DNA of 64,000 nucleotides from MKSF01 sp037190225 (GCA_037190225.1 JBBCJL010000002.1:22093-86092), one strand, 5' to 3'. Positions 1 to 11,200 are shown, counted from the first letter of the stretch. A program made the numbers and translations. The notes: generated by a model not told the origin, from the sequence alone.

Positions 1-2
1 CT

Positions 3-1997
3 GCCGAATTCAAAATGGACCTGCCCCTTCCGGACGGCAGCTTCGCGGTCTATCATTTCCGGAATACACCTGTCCTGTCGCCCGGGCTTGGCGACAAATA
101 CCCGGAAATACGTACCTATACCGGAACACTGGGCTCAGACAAGCTGGTCACTGCGAAAATGACCGTCTTCAACAACACTTTAAATGTTTATGTCTTTAAC
201 GGCAGCAAGTCCTACCTGGTAGTATCCCGGGACAATGTCTACAACGTATTCTATAAAAAGGACGTACAGCCCCGGAACAGCTTCCGCTGCCTGGATGCCG
301 TACATGCAACAGATGCAACGCTGCCCCTTCCCCAGGGCCTGATGGTGGAAAGCGGGAGCGAGCGCAGGAAATACCGGCTGGCGCTGTCCTGCACATATGA
401 ATATGCCGTTGCGGTGACCGGAACGACCACACCGACCAAGGCCCAGGTGCTGGCAGCTATGACCACCACCATCAACCGTGTGAACGGTATCTACGAAAGA
501 GAGCTGGGGGTCACGCTTGAGCTTGTGCCCAATAATGATACGCTGGTCTTTGTTACCAACAGCTCTTCGGTCTTCACCAATAATAACGCGTATGCGATGC
601 TGACCCAGAACAGGAATCTCATTAACGCCCGCATCGGTACCGGCAACTACGATATCGGACACGTGTTCAGTACAGGCGGAGGCGGCCTCGCCGCCCTTGC
701 CGGCATCTGCACTCCCGACAAGGCCGAAGGCGTTACAGGCACTGACGAACCCAAGGACGATCCTTTTGATGTAGACTATGTGTCGCACGAAATGGGACAC
801 CAGCTGGGAGCAGATCATACCTTCAATAAATGTGAAAACGAGGAGATGCACGCCGCGTTCGAGCCCGGCAGCGGCTCTACCATTATGGGCTATGCGGGCA
901 TTTGCGGCAATGAGAACCTTCAGAGCAATACAGATGATTATTTCCACGCATTCTCCAAATATGAGATCAACGAATGGCTGAATGCGCCCGTAAACAGCAC
1001 CTGCGGCCTGGGCATAGGCGCTGCCGTCACCCTCACCCCATTCTATGTGGGAAATACGGAGTACAACATTCCCGCCCATACGCCTTTCGAGCTGGAAGCA
1101 CCTGATCTGGGAGCAGACCTGTACAACTGGTACCAGTGGGATCTCGGCAATTTCAGGAATACGCAGGCCAACAGCGCCACCTTCGTTTACGGACCTACTT
1201 TCCGGTCCTTTTTCCCGGCTGAGGAAAGGATAAGGGTCTTCCCGCAAACCAGTTACCTGCTGGCCAATAATTTTTCCTATACGGGCGAACGGCTGCCTAC
1301 GGTAACCAGGACGCTCCATTTCATCCTGGACGCGCTCACCAGGGACAATAACTGGGGCTACAGCCGTACTTCGGAAGATACGCTCTCCATTCACGTACAA
1401 AGCAATGGCGCTCCTTTCCGGGTACTGCATCCCGATCACCCAGTCACGATCTTAAAAGGTCAGAGCACGGATATCAAGTGGGAGCCGGGCAATACCCCCA
1501 ACTGGCCTATCGTGTGCTCGGATGTCAATATATTCCTTTCAAGGGATGGCGGGCTTACTTTTACAGATACCATAGGGATCAATATCTATAATAACGGGTC
1601 TTACCGGTACACTTTCCCTGATACCCTGCCTGTAGCCAGCACCTACCGTATCAAAATAAAATGCGCGGATAATATCTTCTTTGATATCAGCAATACCAAT
1701 TTTACTCTGGATACGGTATTAAGCCTCCCCGAAGTATTTTCAGATATTGACCGGCACTTCAGCATCTATCCTAATCCCGGCTATGACCTGCTTCATATCC
1801 AGCCGGCCGGCAACAGCACTTATGAGCTGGTGATATATGGCATCAACGGCGCTATGCTGCTGCGCCAGGATATCAACAGGGATAATACGGACGTGGATAT
1901 CAGCGCCCTGCCCGCGGCCAATTATATCCTGCAGATCAATGATACCAGGTCCCGGAACCAGTACCGCAAGATCATTACCAAAACCGAACACCGATAG
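3..1997 (+). CDS. Reprolysin-type zinc metalloprotease with T9SS type A sorting domain (5' end cut by window)
   Basis: Secreted zinc endopeptidase of the M12B/reprolysin-like group. The reading frame is open through the left edge (in-frame codons before the first ATG at 15), and the visible start resembles the middle of a propeptide, so the signal peptide and part of the propeptide lie outside. The zinc site HEMGHQLGADH (HExxHxxGxxH) is at residues 258-268 counted from the ATG at 15. A beta-rich region follows. The C-terminus (about 575-660) has FSIYPNPG and a GxxLLxQDI-type pattern typical of the T9SS type A sorting domain, which directs passage across the outer membrane and anchoring or release. 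lnt follows after 21 bases on the same strand, so cotranscription is likely. The family call rests on the zinc motif and sorting domain; the substrate is unknown. Confidence 0.88.
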   Translation, partial: AEFKMDLPLPDGSFAVYHFRNTPVLSPGLGDKYPEIRTYTGTLGSDKLVTAKMTVFNNTLNVYVFNGSKSYLVVSRDNVYNVFYKKDVQPRNSFRCLDAVHATDATLPLPQGLMVESGSERRKYRLALSCTYEYAVAVTGTTTPTKAQVLAAMTTTINRVNGIYERELGVTLELVPNNDTLVFVTNSSSVFTNNNAYAMLTQNRNLINARIGTGNYDIGHVFSTGGGGLAALAGICTPDKAEGVTGTDEPKDDPFDVDYVSHEMGHQLGADHTFNKCENEEMHAAFEPGSGSTIMGYAGICGNENLQSNTDDYFHAFSKYEINEWLNAPVNSTCGLGIGAAVTLTPFYVGNTEYNIPAHTPFELEAPDLGADLYNWYQWDLGNFRNTQANSATFVYGPTFRSFFPAEERIRVFPQTSYLLANNFSYTGERLPTVTRTLHFILDALTRDNNWGYSRTSEDTLSIHVQSNGAPFRVLHPDHPVTILKGQSTDIKWEPGNTPNWPIVCSDVNIFLSRDGGLTFTDTIGINIYNNGSYRYTFPDTLPVASTYRIKIKCADNIFFDISNTNFTLDTVLSLPEVFSDIDRHFSIYPNPGYDLLHIQPAGNSTYELVIYGINGAMLLRQDINRDNTDVDISALPAANYILQINDTRSRNQYRKIITKTEHR

Positions 1998-2018
1998 CAC
2001 ACCCAGAACCCCAACCAT

Positions 2019-3548
2019 ATGACAGCCTTTTTTAACCGGTCCGGAATCTTCCTGTTCCCGGCCATCAGCAGTATTGCTTTCTATCTGACCATATTATATG
2101 AAATACCTGTTGCAGGGTTCCTGTGCCTTATACCGCTGATATATACGCTTTCTGAAAACAGCGCATCCCTCAGGCGCCTGCTCACGGCCAATACTGTCTA
2201 TACAGGACTGCTTTACCTTATCATACTGGGCTGGGCTCCCGGCGTAATGGAGGCCTATACCGGCGGCAATACCCTGCTAACCTACCTGTGCTACGCTGCA
2301 TTCGTACTGATCGCCCTGGTCATTTCCAACCTGCTTACCGGGCTATACTACCTGGCTGTAAAAGGCGCACGGCGGACCAGCAGCTTTTCCCTGCCGCTGC
2401 TGGCATTCACCCTGTTCCTGCAGGAAGCGGCCATGTCCGCCCTGCTGCCGGGTATGCCATGGCTGACCCTGCATCTCGCCTACAGTGTCATACATCAGGA
2501 TTACGTATTGCAATGGGCCAGCATTGGCGGTGTGTACCTTATTTCCTTTTGTATAGCGAACTTCAATATGCTGCTATTTATCATATTCCGGTACGCGCAC
2601 AAGAGGCTGATGGCTGTACCCCTTTACCTGGCCTTCCTTGTGGCAGGTCTCCTGTTCGGGTACTACAGGCTGGAAAAGGATAATGGCCCGGAGACAGGGG
2701 ACCCTGGGCTTAAAATAGCGGTGATCACAGAAAATGTGCCTGCCACCACCAGATGGGATGCAGCTTCCGTCAACAGCCTGGTGGATACTTATTTCAGCCT
2801 ATGCAGGCAGGCGCTGGCAACGCAGCCGGACCTGGTCGTATGGACAGAATCGGCTGTACCGTGGACCTATTCCGGGGAGGATGACTTCCTGGACTCCCTT
2901 ATCAGGATCAGCCGGCCCTATAAGGTCTCCCACATTATAGGGATGAACACGGCGGCCGGGCCGGAAAGCGTTTATAACTCCGCCTACTTTATCCGGGACG
3001 GGCAGGTAGCGGGAAGGCAGGATAAAATATACCTGCTCAGCTTTGCTGAAAAGCCGCTGTTCAGCTTCAGCCTCCCTTTCCTGCAGACCGAAGGCTTCAG
3101 CGCCGAAAACGGGGAGGACATACATCTGTTCCACCTTCAGGATCACAGGATAGGCGCCCTGATCTGTAATGAAAGCAACGTATCCGGCGCAGCCCTGGAT
3201 ATGGCCGATGCCGGTGCGGATCTGCTTATTAATATCAGCAATGACAGCTGGTTCAGCAATAGCGGGCTGCTTATGAATATGCACTTTAAAAATGCCCGGC
3301 TGAGAGCTGTTGAAAGCGGCAGGCCGGTCATCGTCAACAGCAACCAGGGGTACTGCGGATATATCAGCGGCAAGGGACAGGTGCTGGATAAGCACCGTCA
3401 TACATCGGCGCATCTGGCTACTTATTCAGTTCATAAAAAAATATATAACACTTTTTATTTAGATAATAAAAAATTATTAATTTTATTACTAACATTGCAT
3501 CCCGTCACCCTATATCTTTTAACACGAAAAAAACGACCTATTCAATGA
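2019..3548 (+). CDS. lnt: Apolipoprotein N-acyltransferase
   Basis: Inner-membrane enzyme that adds the third acyl chain to the N-terminal cysteine of lipoproteins. The N-terminal 215 residues are mostly hydrophobic, with several membrane spans; the rest is a periplasmic nitrilase-like domain. The expected Glu-Lys-Cys triad is visible: E277 in VVWTESAVPW, K336 in RQDKIYLLSF and C383 in ALICNES. This is close to E. coli E267/K335/C387. The length of 509 residues is normal. The start follows the upstream protease by 21 bases, and the stop overlaps the start of the next gene by 4 bases (ATGA), implying translational coupling. It is unusual to find it between two T9SS cargo genes. The last 40 codons are AT-richer than the body. 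Confidence 0.9.
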   Translation: MTAFFNRSGIFLFPAISSIAFYLTILYEIPVAGFLCLIPLIYTLSENSASLRRLLTANTVYTGLLYLIILGWAPGVMEAYTGGNTLLTYLCYAAFVLIALVISNLLTGLYYLAVKGARRTSSFSLPLLAFTLFLQEAAMSALLPGMPWLTLHLAYSVIHQDYVLQWASIGGVYLISFCIANFNMLLFIIFRYAHKRLMAVPLYLAFLVAGLLFGYYRLEKDNGPETGDPGLKIAVITENVPATTRWDAASVNSLVDTYFSLCRQALATQPDLVVWTESAVPWTYSGEDDFLDSLIRISRPYKVSHIIGMNTAAGPESVYNSAYFIRDGQVAGRQDKIYLLSFAEKPLFSFSLPFLQTEGFSAENGEDIHLFHLQDHRIGALICNESNVSGAALDMADAGADLLINISNDSWFSNSGLLMNMHFKNARLRAVESGRPVIVNSNQGYCGYISGKGQVLDKHRHTSAHLATYSVHKKIYNTFYLDNKKLLILLLTLHPVTLYLLTRKKRPIQ

Positions 3549-5302
3549 ATAAGATACTTTACTTTCTGACCATTATGCTGCTGATCTCAGCAGAAGCAAC
3601 GGCGTCGCTCCGGATGACCTCCTACAGGTGGAGAAATGACGATGGCAACGAAACCACAGCTACCTGGCGGGCAGCCCAGAGCGCACCCATCACGATAAGC
3701 AATACCACGGATCCGCTACGGTTACGGATAGCCATGGACAATGACAACGGCGCCGGATATGAAGAATATCCTGACGGCTGGCTGCAATATTCATCAGATA
3801 ACGGGGCTACCTGGACAACCATTACCAATGCGCCAACAGATGAGTTTGTCTACCATACCAGCGCCAATGTAACGCATAATGCCGCTACCACCAATCAACT
3901 GACCGGTACGGCAGGCACCTGGAAAGCCGGAAAGATCATTAATAACTTACCGAACGCCGGCAGCGAGACCATTGTATATGACGGTGAGTTTACGGAATAC
4001 GAATGGGTACTCAAAGCCACGGACAATACCAAATCCAACGCTACCTACATCTTCCAGACGGAATACTGGGAGGATCTGCCTATAACCTACCCGACATTGA
4101 ATACCACCTGCTTAAATGCCGTCATCAGCAGCACTACCTCCGGCAGCAGCTGCGGACCGGGAACCATTAACTTAAGCGCCACGGCACCGAACGGAACGAT
4201 CATTTCCTGGCGGGATTCCGCCAATAATGAACTGTTCAGGGGACCTGCATTTACCACCCCTGTCCTGACTGCTACCACCACCTATTACGCGGTGCCGGTC
4301 AGGCCTTACGGCAATAACCAGGAATGCTTTGGCCCCCGGGTAACCGTCACTGCCTCCATTTACCCCGTCCCTACGGTGACCTTAGGCAATGATACGGCTT
4401 TCTGTGCCGGGAATGTCTATAACCTGAAAGCTGTCCCGGGCAATTACCCGTCCTATTCCTGGAATGTGGGCGGTATTACCAATAACATCAATATCAACTC
4501 CTCAGGGCTTTACAAGGTAACGATCACGGATAATAATAACTGCACCGCTTCAGACGAAGTAGAAGTGACCGTGCACCCGCTGCCTACCGTTATGCTTCCT
4601 CCTGACACCGCTATATGCAAGGGAGATACCGTTACCCTGAATGCAGACCCGCTCAATGAAGGCAACAGCATCCTGTGGAATACAGGCAGCATCAGCCCGG
4701 AGATCAAAGTATATGATGCAGGCACCTATACGGCACAAGCCACCAACCAGTGGAATTGCATCAGCACCGACAAGTTCGTGCTTAATTTCAAAGATACACC
4801 ACATCTGGAAGGCATCAACGCGTTCTACCAGTTTGGCAATACCTACATCTTTACCCTGCTCAACCCCCGGTATTATACCAGCGCGGAATGGGATTTCGGT
4901 GATAATTCACCCCGAAGGACCGGTAACCAGGTATCCCATACCTATAACACAAGCGGCCTGTATGACGTTACGGTCACATTATCACCCGAATGCCCCAATG
5001 GCGACCCCGCCACCTTCCGTCACCGCCTGGATGCGCTGAGCGTGAAAGAAGCAGATATCGACAACAAGATCAGCCTGTATCCTAATCCTGCCCAGCAATA
5101 CCTCATGGTAACATCAGAGCTGCTGGACATAGAAACGGTAGTCTTATATGACATTACCGGCAGAAAAATGGATATGGTTCCCGTAGAGCATAACGGCAAA
5201 AGCATTAAGATTGATGTCAGCCAGCTCCCTTCTTCCTTATACACGCTTTACATAGTTACCCCTCAGGGAAGCGTCCAGAAGAAAGTACAGGTCATCAAAT
5301 AG
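3545..5302 (+). CDS. Secreted PKD-domain protein with T9SS type A sorting domain
   Basis: Exported protein of unknown role. It has a signal peptide (residues 1-20, ending near AEATAS), then a beta-rich N-terminal domain, two or three Ig-like segments that each carry a cysteine pair and the pattern LGNDTAFCAG or LPPDTAICKG, and a PKD domain near residues 440-495 (EWDFGDNSP ... HTYNTSGLYDVTVTL). A C-terminal T9SS type A sorting domain (about 505-585) contains ISLYPNPAQQYL and a final KKVQVIK. Such modular proteins are usually surface adhesins or binding modules. The start overlaps the lnt stop. A strong terminator follows at about 5327. No catalytic motif was seen, so a non-enzymatic surface role is inferred. 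Confidence 0.82.
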   Translation: MNKILYFLTIMLLISAEATASLRMTSYRWRNDDGNETTATWRAAQSAPITISNTTDPLRLRIAMDNDNGAGYEEYPDGWLQYSSDNGATWTTITNAPTDEFVYHTSANVTHNAATTNQLTGTAGTWKAGKIINNLPNAGSETIVYDGEFTEYEWVLKATDNTKSNATYIFQTEYWEDLPITYPTLNTTCLNAVISSTTSGSSCGPGTINLSATAPNGTIISWRDSANNELFRGPAFTTPVLTATTTYYAVPVRPYGNNQECFGPRVTVTASIYPVPTVTLGNDTAFCAGNVYNLKAVPGNYPSYSWNVGGITNNININSSGLYKVTITDNNNCTASDEVEVTVHPLPTVMLPPDTAICKGDTVTLNADPLNEGNSILWNTGSISPEIKVYDAGTYTAQATNQWNCISTDKFVLNFKDTPHLEGINAFYQFGNTYIFTLLNPRYYTSAEWDFGDNSPRRTGNQVSHTYNTSGLYDVTVTLSPECPNGDPATFRHRLDALSVKEADIDNKISLYPNPAQQYLMVTSELLDIETVVLYDITGRKMDMVPVEHNGKSIKIDVSQLPSSLYTLYIVTPQGSVQKKVQVIK

Positions 5303-5326
5303 ATATACGGACATAATAATAACAAA

Positions 5327-5355
5327 AAGCTGTCTTACCAAAGGCAGCTTTTTTT
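5327..5355 (+). terminator. Rho-independent terminator after the lnt operon
   Basis: The hairpin arms AAGCTGTCTT and AAGGCAGCTT pair with one G-U, followed by a run of Ts. It lies 25 bases after the stop of the PKD protein. Confidence 0.85.
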
Positions 5356-5470
5356 AGAGCCTGTCACGGCCGGACACATACAGCATGATCTTCATAACGG
5401 TCCGCAGCAGCATAGCCGGCCATCATGCAACAACGGATCTACCATCAGTAAATCATTTAAAAATCGCAAG

Positions 5471-6607
5471 GTGTTAAGCTACTGGGAACAAGCAAGTTTA
5501 TTACGGTACGACATAATCATTATCGGCTCAGGCATCGTGGGCCTGAATACCGCCATCAACCTGAAGGAGCAATATCCGGATAAGGAGATCGTGATATTCG
5601 AGAGAGGCATCCTGCCTACAGGCGCCAGCACCCGGAATGCCGGCTTCGCCTGCTTCGGCAGTGTTTCAGAGCTGGTGGACGACCTCCGTACGGAACCACG
5701 GGAAGCATTATATTCGCTTTTCAAAAGACGGAAGAACGGTATTGACCTGCTAAGAAAAAGATTGGGCGATACAGCCATCGGGTTCCGGCAGGACGGCAGC
5801 CATGAATTGCTACAGGAGCACGAGACCGATGTGCTGGATGCGATCGGCGACCTGAACCTCCTGCTTCGAGACCTGGATAAAAGCATCATTTTTTCAGAAG
5901 CCCACGACCATATCGCCGAAGCAGGATTATCCTCCGTCCATTTCCGGTATTGTATAGCTGCCCATACGGAAGGAAGCATAGATACCGGCAAAATGATGAA
6001 AGCGCTGATGCAGCTGGCCCTGTCTAAAGGTGTCATCATCAAGACAGGCGTCAATGTTACCCGCTTCGAGGAGCAGGCAGACGGGGTGCGTGTGGATGCG
6101 GAAGATCCTTTACGGGGCTCTGTCATTAATTTCAGCTGCGAAAAGCTGGTCATCTGCACCAATGCCTTTACAGGTCACTTCTTCCCGGGTATGGATATTC
6201 AGCCGGGGCGTGGCCAGGTGCTCGTTACCCGACCGGTGGAAGGACTTCGTTTAAAAGGTATCTATCATTTTGATAAAGGCTATTATTATTTCCGGGAGCT
6301 GGACGGCAGGGTACTGCTGGGCGGAGGACGCAACCTGGATTTTGAAGGAGAACGAACGACACAGATGGGCGCCAACGATAAAATAGTGGACAATCTTATA
6401 TACCAGCTTCAACATGCCATCCTGCCCGGTAATCATTTTGAAATAGACCTGCAATGGTCCGGTATCATGGCATTCGGCAGCAGCTCCAAGACCCCTTTGC
6501 TGTATAAGCATTCCGACCGTATATCCGGCGCTTTCAGGCTGGGCGGCATGGGTGTGGCCCTTGGCTCCCAGCTGGCCATCGACCTGAGTAAGCTTGTCAT
6601 TGAATAG
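5471..6607 (+). CDS. FAD-dependent oxidoreductase (DAO family)
   Basis: A flavoprotein of the D-amino-acid oxidase/glycine oxidase fold. The dinucleotide-binding motif IIIGSGIVGLNTA is at residues 15-27, followed by the ERG segment that contacts the ribose and a GASTRNAGFACFG segment typical of DAO-family enzymes. Near the C-terminus, SGIMAFGSS and RLGGMGVALGSQLA complete the FAD site. The 378-residue length is normal. The start codon is GTG at 5471; the next in-frame ATG is far inside the protein and would remove the FAD motif, and the N-terminus MLSYWE looks like the conserved start of Bacteroidota homologues. It appears monocistronic, between a terminator and a shared bidirectional terminator. 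The substrate cannot be told; an amine or amino acid is likely. Confidence 0.85.
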   Translation: MLSYWEQASLLRYDIIIIGSGIVGLNTAINLKEQYPDKEIVIFERGILPTGASTRNAGFACFGSVSELVDDLRTEPREALYSLFKRRKNGIDLLRKRLGDTAIGFRQDGSHELLQEHETDVLDAIGDLNLLLRDLDKSIIFSEAHDHIAEAGLSSVHFRYCIAAHTEGSIDTGKMMKALMQLALSKGVIIKTGVNVTRFEEQADGVRVDAEDPLRGSVINFSCEKLVICTNAFTGHFFPGMDIQPGRGQVLVTRPVEGLRLKGIYHFDKGYYYFRELDGRVLLGGGRNLDFEGERTTQMGANDKIVDNLIYQLQHAILPGNHFEIDLQWSGIMAFGSSSKTPLLYKHSDRISGAFRLGGMGVALGSQLAIDLSKLVIE

Positions 6608-6687
6608 CACCTGCAGCCTGGCACAGCGGAGCAACCTGAAAAGGTCCTGCTATTGTAGCATATACCGGTAAAGAAGCATCACAATTT

Positions 6688-6740
6688 AAAGAGGGTGTTT
6701 CCCATGTTTGCTCTATACAAACATAGGAGACACCCTCTTT
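6688..6740. terminator. Bidirectional terminator between convergent genes
   Basis: The arms AAAGAGGGTGT and ACACCCTCTTT enclose a second stem (CATGTTTG/CAAACATAG), with A-rich sequence on the left and T-rich on the right. It lies between the FAD oxidoreductase (plus) and the end of the efflux operon (minus). Confidence 0.8.
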
Positions 6741-6784
6741 GGTTTTGCCGGGGCAGCATTCCTCTATACTATCACACCAGAACT

Positions 6785-8212
6785 TTACTTCCAGCCACCT
6801 CCCAAAGCCCTGTAAATATCAACCTGGGCCATCTTCTGGGCTTTCCTGGCTTCTACAAGCTCAAACTTGGATTCCAGGGCATCCCGCTGGGTCATCAATA
6901 CTTCCATATAATCGGCCCGGGCGGAGATAAAAAGATCATTGGATATTTCAACAGACTGATTCAGCGCCTGCACCTGCCTGGATTTCAGGTCAATGTTCTG
7001 TTGCAGGTTATGGAGCTTATTCAGGTGGTTGACTACCTCAATGTAGGCGTTCAGGAGCTTCTGCTCATAGTTATAGGCCGCCTGCACCTGGCGCGCATTG
7101 GCTGTCAGGTAGGCTGCCTTTATAGCATTCCTGTTCACCAGGGGCGCCGCCAGGTCACCCGCGAGATTCATCACCAGGGATTCAGGCATTTTTATCAGGT
7201 AGGCAGGGTTGAAAGCCTGGAGGCCTATGCCGGCTGATAGCCCCAGCGAAGGATAAAACCGCGCCTTGGCTACCCTGATATCCAGCTGTGCCGCTTTCAA
7301 TTCCAGCTCTGCCTGCCGGATATCCGGGCGGTTATCCAGCAGCTGGGACGGCAACCCTGCCTGCAGCGGCGGCGCAACGCCGTTCCAGGATTCCTCTGTG
7401 CGGGTAATGGTATGAGGGTATCTCCCGAGCAAGAAGCCCAGCTTATTTTCCGCTTCCAGCTGCTGCTGACGGAGCTCATACTGCAGGCTCCGGGTTTTCA
7501 ATACTTCCGCCTCAAATTTGCGGACAGCCAGCTCCGTGGTACGGGCTGCTGATTTCTGGAGCTTTACCACCTCCAGCGCATCGGTCTGTATCTTTATATT
7601 GGCATTCACAATACCCAGCTGCTGATCAAGCGCCAGCAGCTCGTAATAGGTATCTGCTATCTCACCGACCAGCTGCGTTACCATAAAGTTCTTGCCCTCC
7701 ACGCTTGCCAGGTATCTTAATACGGCTGCCTGCCGGGCATTCCGCAGCTTCTTCCAGATATCCACCTCCCAGTTGGCGGAAAAGCCCGCTATAAAATCCG
7801 GTAAAGGCTCAGGATTTTTCTTTCCCGGCTCAATATCCGTATCCCGCTCCAGGCGCCCCAGCAGCGTTTTCCCGCTTCTCTTTTCAGCGCCGGCGCCCGC
7901 ACGGAATCCAACGGAGGGCAGATATTCCCCTTTCCTGGCTTTCGCTTCATTTTTAGCGACCTCTATCTCCTGCATCATAATATGCAGCTCCTGGTTATTG
8001 GCCAATGCCGTATCTATCAGGGCCGCCAGATAAGGGTCCTTAAAATAATCACGCCAGGACATTGTTGCGATAGTAGCAGAATCTGCCGCTATATTATAGC
8101 TGCCGGGCATTTCATTGTGTGCTGTTTTCTGTACAGCTTTCGGAACACCGCAGGAACCCGCGGTAAGGCCACAGATCAAAGCTGTGCAATATATTATTTG
8201 TTTCTTTTTCAT
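6785..8212 (-). CDS. RND efflux outer-membrane lipoprotein (OprM/NodT family, TolC-like)
   Basis: Outer-membrane exit duct of a tripartite RND efflux pump. The signal peptide ends in the lipobox LTAGSC (C21). The remaining 450 residues show the duplicated TolC/OEP pattern: long amphipathic helices (YLAALIDTALANNQEL; LLDNRPDIRQAELELKAAQ), with the hallmark NRPDIRQAE in the second half. The 475-residue length matches OprM. It starts 3 bases after the pump gene stop, so it is the last gene of an adaptor-pump-duct operon. It ends at a bidirectional terminator. The family is certain; the exported compounds are unknown. Confidence 0.93.
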   Translation of the reverse strand: MKKKQIIYCTALICGLTAGSCGVPKAVQKTAHNEMPGSYNIAADSATIATMSWRDYFKDPYLAALIDTALANNQELHIMMQEIEVAKNEAKARKGEYLPSVGFRAGAGAEKRSGKTLLGRLERDTDIEPGKKNPEPLPDFIAGFSANWEVDIWKKLRNARQAAVLRYLASVEGKNFMVTQLVGEIADTYYELLALDQQLGIVNANIKIQTDALEVVKLQKSAARTTELAVRKFEAEVLKTRSLQYELRQQQLEAENKLGFLLGRYPHTITRTEESWNGVAPPLQAGLPSQLLDNRPDIRQAELELKAAQLDIRVAKARFYPSLGLSAGIGLQAFNPAYLIKMPESLVMNLAGDLAAPLVNRNAIKAAYLTANARQVQAAYNYEQKLLNAYIEVVNHLNKLHNLQQNIDLKSRQVQALNQSVEISNDLFISARADYMEVLMTQRDALESKFELVEARKAQKMAQVDIYRALGGGWK

Positions 8213-8215
8213 GAA

Positions 8216-11200
8216 CTACAGCATTTCGTCAATTAAAGGATGATCCTCTTCGTGCTTGATCAGCTTTCTCCGGGAAGCCAGGCTTCCGAAGATAAAATAC
8301 AGGCCCGGCACTACGATCACACCGAAGACCGTACCCAGCAGCATACCTCCGGCGGAGGCCGCACCGATGGTCCTGTTGCCGATGGCTCCGGGTCCATGCG
8401 CTACCACCAGCGGCAGCATACCCGCGATAAAGGCGAAGGAGGTCATGAGGATAGGACGGAACCTTACTCTTGCTCCTTCTACGGCGGATTTGTACACGCT
8501 CATACCCTCCGCGTGTTTTTGCATGGCAAATTCCACGATCAGCACCGCATTCTTACCTAACAGGCCTACCAGCATTACCAGCCCGACCTGGGCATATACA
8601 TCATTAGATAGCCCCATCAGCTTGAGCAGCAGGAAAGAGCCGAATATGCCGGCCGGCAACGACAGAATAACAGAGAGCGGGATAATAAAGCTTTCATACT
8701 GTGCCGCCAGTACAAGGTAAACAAAGCCCAACACTACCAGGAAGATATATAAGGCTTCATTTCCCCTTGCGGCCTCATCCTTGGTAAGCCCTTCCCAGCC
8801 GATATCATATCCCCTGGGAAGCACCTGGGCGGCTACTTCCTGGATAGCCGCAATGGCCTCCCCGGTGCTGTATCCTTCCGCCGGCTCTCCTTTGATAGCT
8901 GAGGACGGATACATATTATAGCGGGTCACCTCATTAAGCCCATGCGTTTTTTTCATGGTCATAAAAGCGGAATAAGGCACCATTTCATCCCTGTCGTTCT
9001 TTACATACAGCCTGAGAATGTCATCAGGCAGCGCGCGGTATTCCGGACCCGCCTGAACGTACACTTTGTAAAACGTTCCGAAGCGTATAAAGCCCAGCTC
9101 ATAAGTGCTGCCGATCAGTATGGAAAGGTTGTTCATGGCATTTTCTATATTCACGCCTTTCTGCATAGCCGCTTCATTATCTATGACCAGCTCGAACTGC
9201 GGGTAATTGGCGCTGAAGAATGTAAATAATCCTTTCAGCTCCTTACGCTTCCTAAGCGCCGCCATAAAATCATCATTCACTTTTTCCAGCTCTTTATAAT
9301 TATCGCTGTTGGTCTTATCCAGCAGGCGCATCGAAAAGCCGCCTGCCGCACCGTATCCCGGAACCGCGGGCGGACCGAAGAATTCTATGGTAGCGCCCGG
9401 AATATCCTTTGCCTTCTCTTCCAGCTCTTCTATAATCTCGTTGACATTATGCCTGCGTTCGGACCAGTCCTTCAGCTCGATCAGGCAGGTACCCGCATTG
9501 GAGCCGCGGCCCTCCGTAAGTATCTCGTACCCGGCCAGGGCGGTAACGGAAGCCACGCCTTCAATCTCTTCCGATGCTTTCTGCAGCTGGCGGGCTATGT
9601 CATTGGTGCGCTCCAGTGTGGAACCCGGAGGCGTCTGGACAATGGCATATATCATGCCCTGATCCTCGTTGGGAATAAAGCCGGAAGGCAATACTTTATT
9701 GATGCCCAGTATACCCAGGCCAAAAATCGTCAGGATAAGAAAGGTGATCATTCTCCGGTTGACGATCCGCTTTAAAAGCAGCGCATACCGGACATTGAGC
9801 CGGTTAAATCTTTTATTGAAAGCATCCAGGAACCTCTCCAGCAGCGATCTGTGCTTTTTCCTGCCCTGGTGCGGCTTCAGGATCATAGCACATAATACCG
9901 GCGTAAGGGTAAGCGCCACAAATCCCGAGATCACGATAGCGCAGGCCATGGTAATGGAGAACTGGCGGAAAAATACGCCCACCGGACCGGACATGAACGC
10001 TACCGGTATAAACACCGCTGTCATTAAGAGGGTGATGGCGATAACGGCACCGCTGATCTCTCTGATCACCTCCACAACCGCTTTGTAAGGCGAAAGGTGC
10101 TTTTCGGCCATCTTGGCATGCACGGCTTCCACCACCACGATCGCATCATCCACCACTACTCCTATTGCCAGCACCAGCGCGAATAAGGTGATCAGGTTGA
10201 TTGACAAGCCGAACAGCTGCATGAACATAAAGGCTCCTATAAGGGAAACCGGGACGGCAATGATAGGGATCAATGTAGAACGCCAGTCGCCCAGGAACAG
10301 GAACACCACCAGGGCTACCAGCACAAAGGCCTCCACCAGCGTGTGCACCACCTTATCAATGGAAGCGTTCAGGAAGCTTGATACATCGTATGTGATCTTG
10401 TAATCCATTCCCGGCGGGAAAGACGATCTCTTGATCTCCTCCAGCTTCTGCTTCACTTCCTTGATCACTTCGTTCGCATTGCTGCCGTAGTTCTGCTTCA
10501 GGGTAATGGAAGCGGAAGGCAGCCCGTCAAGGTTGGAATAGATATCATAGAACTCACTGCCAAGCTCTATTGTAGCCACATCCTTCAGCCGGAGTATTTC
10601 CCCTTCAGGATTGGAGCGCAGGATGATATTTTCATATTCCTCCGGCTTATTGTACCGGCCTTTATAGGTGAGCACATATTCCAGGGCCTCAGACCGTTTA
10701 CCGGTGCTTTGTCCCAGCCTGCCGGGCGTACCGATAATGCTCTGCTGGCTCATGGCCTCCATCACCTCATCGGTAGATACATTGTACGCCCTCATCCTGT
10801 CAGGGTTCAGCCAGATACGCATAGCATAGATACGGCTACCCAGTATCCTGGCACTTCCCACCCCGTTCAGCCTGCTGATCTCGGGGATGAGGTTCACATT
10901 CGCAAAATTGTAAAGGAATTTCTGATCGGTATGCTTATCTGTGCTGTACAGGTTGACATACATCAGCATATTGGGAGAGGTATAGCTTACTACCAGGCCT
11001 TCCCGCTGCACCAGCTCAGGCAGCCTGTTGGTGACCTGCTCAATACGCGTCTTGACATTCACCATGGCCTGGCTGGGATCTGTGCCCAGGTTAAAGTACA
11101 CCATAATGGTGGCCTCACCGGCGCTCGTGGCGTCAGACGTCATATATTTCATCCCCGGCGTACCGTTAATGGCCTTTTCCATAGGGATCAGTACGGATTC

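Noticed and set aside
180..1439. Long antisense reading frame opposite the metalloprotease
   Set aside because: It is a shadow: the sense frame has a complete zinc site and sorting domain, while the antisense product lacks family features.
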